A DNA stretch of 64,000 nt from positions 496,001 through 560,000 of the forward strand of contig JAEWQV010000010.1 of NCBI GenBank assembly GCA_023399055.1, written 5' to 3'. Source of the stretch: Bacillota bacterium (GTDB lineage: Bacteria; Bacillota; Clostridia; Lachnospirales; Lachnospiraceae). Positions within the stretch are counted from its first letter, which is position 1, and the number at the start of each line of letters is the position of its first letter. The translations under genes and the position numbers were made by a program. Positions 25,717-34,237 of this stretch are shown one piece after another. The notes under the pieces are model-generated. The model was not told the origin of the DNA. It did no database searches and worked only from the letters and a program-made list of their open reading frames with translations.

Positions 25717-27696
25717 TTAGTTGGTCATTTTTGTAAACAATCCAAATTGCTTTGTACCAATTATAGCCAGTTCTCCATCTTGAAATAAAATAACTGGATA
25801 TCCAGTACATAAACTTGCGGATAAGATTTTGTTAGAGTTATATTGACTTATACAAGCAAATGGACCTTTTATATATGTATACTTTGATATAATCCGAAGG
25901 TTATAATCTTTGTCAAAAAAAAGCATTGCATCACTCTCTGCTTTACAGTATACAATATCCTTTAAAGTATCTATTTTTACTGGGATACTCTGAGAACTTT
26001 CAAAATGTGCATTTTTCCCCCATGTCCAAACTGATCCGTCACTTTTAACAGCTATTGCATAATTATCTGCAACACCTATATCAGCAACATTTGAATTTAA
26101 ACCTATTACTTCTGTAACAGAGTCATTAATCGAATCATTATTTGAGGTACCGCTACCTAATTGACCATAATTATTATTTCCATAGGACCATACTGTTCCC
26201 TTATCATCTAACATAATTATAAAGCCATCTCCAACATCCAGTTTTACTATATCCTTAGCTCCGATAATACTTTTTATTTCATGATCTTTACCAACAATGA
26301 TAACAGTTCCATCGTTTTTCAATGCTGCTATAAAATATCGTCCTGCTATAGCAACCTTAATATCACTAAGCCCCTCTATCTTTGTAGGTATATTAACTAA
26401 TTTGCTAAGTTTATTAGATATTATTCCGAATTCATTGTTACCCCAAGCATATACATATCCTTTATTATCAACAGCAACTGATAATGGTCTATATATATTT
26501 AACATAATACTGCCATTATAATGTGAAATTGATTTAATATCTTTTAATTCTCTAATAATTTTATATTTGCTTATTGGATCTACATTTCTATCCTTCGCAT
26601 TGTAACTATCGCGTCCTAAACTATATACATTGCCGGCATTATCCAAATATATTGCCCCATCAATTGCAGCTATATTATTAAGTTCAAGCACATCGTAATA
26701 GTTGTTACTTTTTTTATTAATAACCATATCACTGACATATAATTTACCGTCTATACCACTTATCGCTGCACCATCACGAAACACATTTTTCGTATATTTT
26801 GGTAAAGTATTTATATACTCTAACTGTTCCTTCTCATTACTCTCTGAAGAATGTTTATATACATGATTGTTTCCATCAATCATTTTTAATGTGCCATATC
26901 CATCATCATAAAGATAGTTAATGTTTTTAGCTTTTTTTAACTTAACTATAGTAAAAATCGAGCTGTTTGTATTTTCTCTTTCTTTAAAGAGCCAAACAGT
27001 TCCATCCACTTTAAGAAAACCACTATTTACTATACTTTTAACATTTTTAATATCCAATGGTTGCTTTTTAAATTTTACAACCCTGCCTTTCAAAGTTTCG
27101 TAAATATAAAGATTGATGGAATCGTCATTGGTTTGAGCAATTAAAACATCCCCTCGCAAAGAACAACTTACCATATTCTTTATACTTTTACTATCCTTTA
27201 AATCTAGCTTAAGGTAACCCCTTGTTTCTTCATCAAATAAATAATAGTTTCCATTCGTTGCTTTTACTATAATATGGTCATGTGTATTTACAATGGTAAC
27301 GACCTTTATATCTTTAAAAATCTGTATTAGTGTCTTTGCTTTAGCAGAAGAGCAATCTCTCCCCCATACTTTGCCACTCTTATCCTTAGCAAATAAAAGG
27401 CTATCTTCTACTCTAATTTCTTCTATTGACGATAGCCCCTCTATTCTAACTGGTGATTCAATAATTGCATCTTTCGAAATCCCTTTTATACCTAATAACC
27501 TGTTATCTCCCCATCCCCATACGCTCCCGTCAGCTTTTAACATGAAAGAACAATCACCAATGATTACATCTAGAATATCTGTTACAGCTTTGTTATCAAC
27601 ATAATTTTTATCATTCCGAATACTGGATATACTGTCATTACTCGAAGCACTGGATACATTATTAAAACCTAATAAAGCAATTGATATAACAAGCAC
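25717..27696 (-). CDS. RCC1-repeat secreted protein, 5' end probably frameshifted
   Basis: A protein of about 660 residues built from RCC1-type repeats (VWGWGDNRLLG, VYAWGNNEFG, VWSYGNNNYGQLGSG, VWTWGKNAHF), which fold into beta-propellers. The in-frame start available is a GTG at 27696. It gives a signal-like sequence, LVISIALLGFNNVSSA, without a basic n-region and without a ribosome binding site. A proper AAGGAG-ATG exists at 27725 but is out of frame by one base. One extra A in the six-A run just after it would give MKKSKSSLAIVLVISIALLG, an ideal signal peptide. So the gene may be phase-variable, slippage-dependent, recently broken or affected by a sequencing error. Function unknown; likely a surface binding protein. 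Confidence 0.7.
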   Translation of the reverse strand: MLVISIALLGFNNVSSASSNDSISSIRNDKNYVDNKAVTDILDVIIGDCSFMLKADGSVWGWGDNRLLGIKGISKDAIIESPVRIEGLSSIEEIRVEDSLLFAKDKSGKVWGRDCSSAKAKTLIQIFKDIKVVTIVNTHDHIIVKATNGNYYLFDEETRGYLKLDLKDSKSIKNMVSCSLRGDVLIAQTNDDSINLYIYETLKGRVVKFKKQPLDIKNVKSIVNSGFLKVDGTVWLFKERENTNSSIFTIVKLKKAKNINYLYDDGYGTLKMIDGNNHVYKHSSESNEKEQLEYINTLPKYTKNVFRDGAAISGIDGKLYVSDMVINKKSNNYYDVLELNNIAAIDGAIYLDNAGNVYSLGRDSYNAKDRNVDPISKYKIIRELKDIKSISHYNGSIMLNIYRPLSVAVDNKGYVYAWGNNEFGIISNKLSKLVNIPTKIEGLSDIKVAIAGRYFIAALKNDGTVIIVGKDHEIKSIIGAKDIVKLDVGDGFIIMLDDKGTVWSYGNNNYGQLGSGTSNNDSINDSVTEVIGLNSNVADIGVADNYAIAVKSDGSVWTWGKNAHFESSQSIPVKIDTLKDIVYCKAESDAMLFFDKDYNLRIISKYTYIKGPFACISQYNSNKILSASLCTGYPVILFQDGELAIIGTKQFGLFTKMTN

Positions 27697-27958
27697 TATA
27701 GCTAAAGAACTTTTACTTTTTTCATACTTAATCTCCTTGATTTAATATTTATCAAAAATATTAGCATACTTTTTTTGTTTAATTACACTATAAGTTTCCT
27801 AAATTTATTTATAAAAAGTAATTAATACCCTGAAATGTTCACATTGTATATTTAAACTTTTTTATTGTCTTAATCCGTTATTATTATCTATTCATGTTCG
27901 ATATTTCTAACAAATGTTTAAAAACATTGTGTATATATATTTTTTAAGATAAAATATC

Positions 27959-27987
27959 TGGCAATTTATAAAATTTGGTAGTATAAT
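27959..27987 (+). promoter_or_regulatory. Candidate promoter of the glucan synthase genes
   Basis: TATAAT (27982-27987) with a poor -35 match, TGGCAA (27959-27964), spaced 17 bp. It is about 45 bp before the ATG at 28033. The rest of 27726-28032 is AT-rich with no other element seen. Confidence 0.45.
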
Positions 27988-28032
27988 GTAAAAACACTAA
28001 ATATTGTATGCAAAAGAAAGGAAGTGAACAAA

Positions 28033-31000
28033 ATGTTTTCCCAAACAAGAGAAACATTATCAAATTATCTGATTACTGCATTACCAGAATTGACAATCCC
28101 ATTAAGTATATTTTTTTTATTCTTCCTACTACTTTTAATTTATTATCGATTTATTCATTTTAGATTTAGAGTTCATCTCCCTCCAGAGCTCACACGTTCC
28201 ACCGACAATCTAGGTCATCGTGAATGGGAGCAACAGATGGCTAAATTGTCAGAAAGCCATAAAAACGTTAAGCTATCAAGTTTTAATTTTATGTTAGTTA
28301 GCTCTAACAAAATTGCCTACAAACGATTAAAACGCATCAGAAAAAATATATCTGAGATATCTTCGGATATTATATCTTTAATACCTGCTGCCCGTTGGTT
28401 ATTTGATAATTTTCAAATGATGTATCGAGAAATTAAGAAAGTAAGAATCTCTGGAACTAGTTATGAGGTTCTGCCAATTCTTCAGACCAAGGAGTGTCGA
28501 GGCTATCCCAGAATATATGTGGTTGCCAAGAAAATGGTAGTCCTTTCCGGTGGACATCTGGACGAGACGAATATTTCTATTATGATGAATTCCTATCAAA
28601 AAGAAATTTCATTAACCGACAAAGAGCTTTGGGTTCTTCCAGAAATGATAGGCTTCTGTCTGTTAGAGAGCATTATTGAAGTATCAGAAGATATCGTAGA
28701 TATAATGAAGATCAAATCGAAGGCTGATAAATTCGTTAAGAAAAAGTTAGCAGTGGGGCAAGGTATTCCGGATATCACCACACTGCTTTGCGATATAGAT
28801 TCAGACTGTAAAAATAACTACTCCTTCCACGCTCATGTTATTTATCTTTTAAGAAGTATGTCTTTTGAAGAAGAAGCAATACAAAGATATGTATCCTATC
28901 ATTTTAAAATAAAAGGAAAGCACTTCATTCCATCAAGAGTATTTTCAGAAGAGGGTAAGCTTGAATCTTTCCTTGAGTCAAATATCCATTCCTTTATCTC
29001 TAGTCTTCGAGAAATTAACGAAGTAGATGAGGAAAAGTTTTTTGAAGAATTTTCCATTCTTGAACGTATCTTATCAAAAGACCCAGATGGGATTTATTCT
29101 CAAATGGATTCTGAGAGTAGAGGCACCTATCGTGGTGAAATCGTAAAACTTTCACTAAAATATAAAATCGATGAAGACAAGATAGCCAAAGATTGTCTAG
29201 CACTTGCTATGGAGGGCAGAAAGGATTTACATGGTTCACGGCATGTAGGCGCATATCTTTTAGAAAACGGACATGCCCTATTAAAGGCAAAAATATTAGG
29301 CAAGCCAATACCAAAAAAATTAAGAAAAAAACAAAATGTCAGAGGCTTCCTATATTTTCTAAGTACCTTTTTAATTCTTTCATTCCTCTGCATTTTTATC
29401 AGTTATACGATGAGCGCTCTAGGGAACATTGATAATTTATCCATGCACATACTTGTTCTAGTGATTGCTCTTCCAGTGCTTCTTGGAATAGCCTTAGAAA
29501 TAACAAATCATATTTTCACAAGACGACTGCCTGTGAAGAAGCTACCATCCCTTGATTATTTGAAGGGTATTCCCGATGCTGCTAGAACCTTTGTTGTAAT
29601 GCCTGTAATTGTTAATTCAAAGGAGCAATGTAACGAGTACCTAGACCGGCTTGAAAAACACTATTTAGCAAACCGACAATCCAATCTATACTTTGCAATT
29701 CTGGTAGATTTTGAAGACTCACCAAAACTTATTATGCCAAAAGACCAAGTACTAAGGCAGACACTGATCAATCGCGTTCATGACCTTAACGAGCTTTACC
29801 CCTCTGACCATCAGAAATTCTCTCTATTTATCAGAAGCCGTAAGTGGAACAAATCAGAAGGTTGCTATATGTGCTGGGAGCGTAAAAGAGGCAAATTAGA
29901 AGAGTTCAACAGTTTACTTCGTGGAAACAGAAAAGAAAATACGAGTTTTTCTACCTTATTATGTGATAAACAATTACTTGATACCTTTAAGTATGTTATT
30001 ACCTTAGATGCCGATTCAAATCTCATTCGTGATAATGCCGCTAAATTTGTAGGATTAATTGACCATCCATTGAATAAGCCAGTTATTAATCCCGTAAGCA
30101 GAAAGGTAGTGGAAGGTTATGGAATTATTCAGCCTACCATTCGAAATCATATTGTGGACAAGAAAAGCAGCCGTTTCCCCGAAATATTTGGAGGAGAGTC
30201 GGGCTTAGCTCATTATTCGGCAGTAATCTCCGACATTTATCAGGATATCTTTAAAGAAGGTGTCTATACTGGAAAAGGTATCTATGATATCGAAGCCTTT
30301 CATCGTATCCTGGACAATACCATACCTGAAAATAGTATTTTAAGTCATGATCTGCTGGAAAGCTGTTATGTTAGAACTGCTTTTTCCAGTAGTGTCAATA
30401 TAATGGACACCTTCCCCAGCAGCGTTCTATCTTTTACGAAAAGAGAACACAGATGGATAAGGGGTGACTGGCAGCTGTTACCTTGGTTGTTCATGAATAA
30501 GACCCCAAACGGAAGAACCATGAATGCTATATCCAAATGGAAAATGTTTGACAATTTAAGACGCAGTCTGGTACCCATCAGTAAGACTCTCTTTATCCTA
30601 TTAAACTTAGCCCTATTACCAAATGTTTATTATCTATGGTTACCTTTTGTGTTCTTCTCGGATCTACTAACACTAGTCACTTTATTGGTTGCAATTATTA
30701 CTCAAAAGATAAAACGCCCTATGCTGGCTATCGTATACAAGGGTTTATTTAAAGAAATTAAAATCATATTTGAGCGAGCATTTCTGGAATTTGTTCTTAT
30801 TCCTTATAGAGCCTATATTGCAACAGATGCCATAATTAGAACACTTTTTAGAGTAGCTGTAAGTAAAAAAGATTTACTAAAGTGGAATGCTTCAGAAACC
30901 GTAGACGTTTCTATTACCAACACAAAAAAAGGTTATTTCCTTCATATGTGGAGTTCCCTTCTTCCTGCTGCCGCTCTCTTTGCATTGTTGGTAACCAAAG

Positions 31001-34000
31001 AAATCTCCCTTTCAGGACTTGTACTATTTGGCTTGATCATAGTTACTTGGAGTCTCTCTTTTCTCATTGCATATTACATAAGCCAACCAAGGCAGCAAAC
31101 TCCACCTTTGGAACAATCAGAGCAGCAAGAAATGCTGCTAGAGACAGCTCGTAGAACTTGGAGATTCTTTAAAGATCACGGCACAAAGGAAAACAACTGG
31201 TTATGTCCTGATAATTATCAAATTGCCTATGTTGAAAAAATTAGCGATAAGACATCCCCTACAAACATTGGACTACAATTTCTTTCAATTTTAACCGCAC
31301 GGGATCTTGGCTATGAAACTTTAGGTTCAACCATAGAATTAATAGAGAATTTACTGAACACCGTAGTTAAACTCCCTAAATGGAAAGGGCATCTTTACAA
31401 TTGGTATAACATCCGCACTCTTAATGTGTTAAATCCTGAGTACATTTCAACGGTTGACAGCGGAAACTTTCTGGGACACTTAATAGCCCTTAAAAACGGA
31501 CTTTTAGAACAAATTGAAGCACCTATATTCTCCGAGAGCCTGTTAACAGAACTTAGGTATTCTATTAAACTCTGTGATAGCGATACCGATTTAAAAGATA
31601 ACTACTCCACAATTGGTGAATTGGTAGAGGATCTTTCCAGAATAAGAGATCACTTAATAAATAAAGAACAACTCCCAATTGAAAATTCAGCCTGGATCAG
31701 AGAACTATTTCGTAATATGGAATTAATTATAAAGGAAGCAGACTATTTTAAACTAAGAGCAATTCGTTCTTCCGATAAACCATCTTTAAAATTGTTGGCT
31801 TTCAGTGGTAATAAAGAAGCAAAAACAATGATAGAAAGAATAGAACGGCTTAGTTATATTTCAGATGATCTACTAGAGAACGTAGATTTTAACTTTTTAT
31901 ACAATGACAAACGTATGCTGTTTCACATAGGATATCATGTCTCATCTGGAACATTAGATAAGGGTTGCTATGATTTAATGGCTTCTGAATCTTCCCTTAC
32001 AAGCTTTGTAGCAGTAGCCAAAGGCGCTGTTCCTTTAAAACACTGGTATAAACTAGGAAGACCTCTTACTATGGTCAAAGGCTTGCCGTGTTTTGTTTCC
32101 TGGAGCGGTACCATGTTTGAATATCTCATGCCTAACCTTGTTATGAAGGAATATGAAGACTCTGTTTTCGCAATGACTTCCAAAGCAGCGGTATTAAAGC
32201 AAATAAAGTATGCCAAACGTATGGATATCCCTTGGGGTATTTCTGAATCCCAATATTATCGTTTTGACTTGGATTCCAATTATCAATATAAAGCTTTTGG
32301 TGTTCCACAGCTTCGCCTACAACCTGCTCTTAAGAATTCCTTAGTTGTAGCTCCTTATGCTACTCTTTTGGCACTGGATTATGCAACAGAGGATTGTTTT
32401 TCAAACCTTAAGAGGATGACCAATTTAGGTGCCTTTGGTGTTTATGGTTATTATGAAGCAATTGATTTTAACAGTCCAGATTCGTTGACTATGGCACCTT
32501 ATTGTATCGTTAAATCCTACATGGCACATCATCAAGGTATGAATCTTGTAGCAATTAATAATTTTCTAAACGAGGGTATCATGAGAAAAAGATTTCATGC
32601 AGAGGCAGCTGTAAAGGCAACAGAGGTATTACTTGAGGAGAAACGTCAGTCTCACTTTATCTCAATTGCAAAAAAAGGATATACCATTAAATTAGAAAAA
32701 ATGAACTTTAAGGAAGATGTATTAAGCAACCGATATGTTAATAAAGTTGCCCCTAAAATCCCAGTTGCCAGCTATCTATCCAACAATAAATATGCCCTTA
32801 TGATTACTTCAGATGGAGATGGTTTCAGTAGTTACAATGATATGATGCTATACCGTTGGCGAGCCGACCTCTATGCTAACACCGGGAATTATATTTACAT
32901 AAAAGATCTTGGTTCCAATCAATATTGGAGTGCTACCTATAATCCTACTAAAACGGAACCTGATGAGTATCAAGCTGTATTTTCACCACACCAAGCAGAG
33001 TTTAAAAGAGTTGACGGCGAAATATCGTCTCATACAGCGGTTAGCTTATCTCCCAACCATAATTTAGAAATTCGTAAATTAACCCTTACCAATAATGGCA
33101 AGGAAGAAAAGCAAATTGAAATTACTAGTTACCTAGAGATTGTTGGGGATAGTTATCTTGCTGAGTTAAGCCATCCTGCCTTTAATAAGCTATTCATAGA
33201 AAGCGAGTTTCTTGAGGATCATTCTGTATTCTTATCCAGGAGACGTGGCGGCAAAGGTGGTGGTAACCCCTACGTTATGCATATGGTTAAGTCCCAGGTT
33301 AAATTAATGAAACATGTAGAGTATGAGAATGATAGACTTAAGTTTATTGGAAGAAACAACACCCTTCAAAACCCAGATGCAGTGGTACATAGCATCATAC
33401 TTTCCAATAACACCGGATTTTGCAATGATCCAATTATGAGCTTGAGGGTAAATATAACCTTAGGCGTGGACGAAACTGCTTGTATCTCTTTTATCACAGG
33501 TGTATGCGACAGCAAAGAAGAAGCAGTGAGAATCAGTGAAGAGCTCGGTGTAACCTATCGAATTGATGATATTCTTAAAAAGTTTAGATTGCAAAGTGAA
33601 ATTGAGCTTAAATATCTTGATATTACCAGACCACAGCTAAATGCCTTCCAAGATTTAATAAGTCCAATCTTTTATCCATCAAGCTATTACAGAGGTCCCG
33701 TTGAAAATATCAGAAGAAACTGGAAAAATCAAAGCTTCTTATGGAAATTTGGTGTATCCGGTGACAATCCAGTCCTACTGCTAAAAGTAAAGTCCATGGA
33801 AGATGCTGGAATTATAAAGAATGTACTAAAGGCCTATGAGTATTTCAGAATTAATCATCTTAAGGTAGATCTCATCATACTAAGCGAGGCAAAGCACGGA
33901 TATATGCAGGAACTTACAGATCTACTAAACGATATGACAAGTTCCCTTAAGATATATGATGCAAGCAGAGAAAAACCAAGTCTCTTCATACTTCATGCCT

Positions 34001-34131
34001 ATCAGATGATACCAGCGGAGCTGGATTTACTGTTTACTGTTGCGAGAGTTGTTTTCTCCGAGAAGACAGGTATTAATTTTAGAAATGTTAAGGAAACTTC
34101 AAAAGAATTAAAATCTGAAGATTATTCATAA
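28033..34131 (+). CDS. Cyclic beta-1,2-glucan synthase, N-terminal half (GT84, GH189-like)
   Basis: A membrane protein of about 2032 residues matching the first ~70% of NdvB/ChvB/Cgs proteins. Helices lie near 20-45, 440-490, 860-930 and 975-1020. The GT84 glycosyltransferase domain spans about 505-880, with TLDADSN near 656 (metal-binding Asp-x-Asp) and HRWIRGDW near 806. The middle glycoamylase-like domain (now GH189 in family knowledge, the cyclising transglycosylase) lies near 1030-1530 and contains SWSGTMFEYLMP. A GH94-type beta-sandwich follows, and then the protein stops. In full-length enzymes the GH94 catalytic part comes next in the same chain; here it is the next gene. ATG at 28033 is preferred over a GTG at 28024. 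Product: beta-1,2-glucan from UDP-glucose. Confidence 0.88.
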   Translation: MFSQTRETLSNYLITALPELTIPLSIFFLFFLLLLIYYRFIHFRFRVHLPPELTRSTDNLGHREWEQQMAKLSESHKNVKLSSFNFMLVSSNKIAYKRLKRIRKNISEISSDIISLIPAARWLFDNFQMMYREIKKVRISGTSYEVLPILQTKECRGYPRIYVVAKKMVVLSGGHLDETNISIMMNSYQKEISLTDKELWVLPEMIGFCLLESIIEVSEDIVDIMKIKSKADKFVKKKLAVGQGIPDITTLLCDIDSDCKNNYSFHAHVIYLLRSMSFEEEAIQRYVSYHFKIKGKHFIPSRVFSEEGKLESFLESNIHSFISSLREINEVDEEKFFEEFSILERILSKDPDGIYSQMDSESRGTYRGEIVKLSLKYKIDEDKIAKDCLALAMEGRKDLHGSRHVGAYLLENGHALLKAKILGKPIPKKLRKKQNVRGFLYFLSTFLILSFLCIFISYTMSALGNIDNLSMHILVLVIALPVLLGIALEITNHIFTRRLPVKKLPSLDYLKGIPDAARTFVVMPVIVNSKEQCNEYLDRLEKHYLANRQSNLYFAILVDFEDSPKLIMPKDQVLRQTLINRVHDLNELYPSDHQKFSLFIRSRKWNKSEGCYMCWERKRGKLEEFNSLLRGNRKENTSFSTLLCDKQLLDTFKYVITLDADSNLIRDNAAKFVGLIDHPLNKPVINPVSRKVVEGYGIIQPTIRNHIVDKKSSRFPEIFGGESGLAHYSAVISDIYQDIFKEGVYTGKGIYDIEAFHRILDNTIPENSILSHDLLESCYVRTAFSSSVNIMDTFPSSVLSFTKREHRWIRGDWQLLPWLFMNKTPNGRTMNAISKWKMFDNLRRSLVPISKTLFILLNLALLPNVYYLWLPFVFFSDLLTLVTLLVAIITQKIKRPMLAIVYKGLFKEIKIIFERAFLEFVLIPYRAYIATDAIIRTLFRVAVSKKDLLKWNASETVDVSITNTKKGYFLHMWSSLLPAAALFALLVTKEISLSGLVLFGLIIVTWSLSFLIAYYISQPRQQTPPLEQSEQQEMLLETARRTWRFFKDHGTKENNWLCPDNYQIAYVEKISDKTSPTNIGLQFLSILTARDLGYETLGSTIELIENLLNTVVKLPKWKGHLYNWYNIRTLNVLNPEYISTVDSGNFLGHLIALKNGLLEQIEAPIFSESLLTELRYSIKLCDSDTDLKDNYSTIGELVEDLSRIRDHLINKEQLPIENSAWIRELFRNMELIIKEADYFKLRAIRSSDKPSLKLLAFSGNKEAKTMIERIERLSYISDDLLENVDFNFLYNDKRMLFHIGYHVSSGTLDKGCYDLMASESSLTSFVAVAKGAVPLKHWYKLGRPLTMVKGLPCFVSWSGTMFEYLMPNLVMKEYEDSVFAMTSKAAVLKQIKYAKRMDIPWGISESQYYRFDLDSNYQYKAFGVPQLRLQPALKNSLVVAPYATLLALDYATEDCFSNLKRMTNLGAFGVYGYYEAIDFNSPDSLTMAPYCIVKSYMAHHQGMNLVAINNFLNEGIMRKRFHAEAAVKATEVLLEEKRQSHFISIAKKGYTIKLEKMNFKEDVLSNRYVNKVAPKIPVASYLSNNKYALMITSDGDGFSSYNDMMLYRWRADLYANTGNYIYIKDLGSNQYWSATYNPTKTEPDEYQAVFSPHQAEFKRVDGEISSHTAVSLSPNHNLEIRKLTLTNNGKEEKQIEITSYLEIVGDSYLAELSHPAFNKLFIESEFLEDHSVFLSRRRGGKGGGNPYVMHMVKSQVKLMKHVEYENDRLKFIGRNNTLQNPDAVVHSIILSNNTGFCNDPIMSLRVNITLGVDETACISFITGVCDSKEEAVRISEELGVTYRIDDILKKFRLQSEIELKYLDITRPQLNAFQDLISPIFYPSSYYRGPVENIRRNWKNQSFLWKFGVSGDNPVLLLKVKSMEDAGIIKNVLKAYEYFRINHLKVDLIILSEAKHGYMQELTDLLNDMTSSLKIYDASREKPSLFILHAYQMIPAELDLLFTVARVVFSEKTGINFRNVKETSKELKSEDYS

Positions 34132-34191
34132 GGAATTGGCTTATTAAAAATATTACAAAATCGAATGAAGTTTTTGAATTTAACACATATT

Positions 34192-34217
34192 TAACCTGCA
34201 ATCTGATAAGCGGGTTA
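34192..34217 (+). repeat. Hairpin between the two glucan synthase genes
   Basis: TAACCTGC (34192-34199) pairs with GCGGGTTA (34210-34217), one G-U, just before the ribosome binding site of the GH94 gene. It could modulate translation of the second half. The gap between the two coding regions is 106 bp. Confidence 0.45.
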
Positions 34218-34237
34218 ATGAAAGGTTGGTGAACATA

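Noticed and set aside
28399..34131. Numerous short frames on both strands inside the glucan synthase gene
   Set aside because: They overlap a long, well-conserved coding region and lack ribosome binding sites and protein-like composition.
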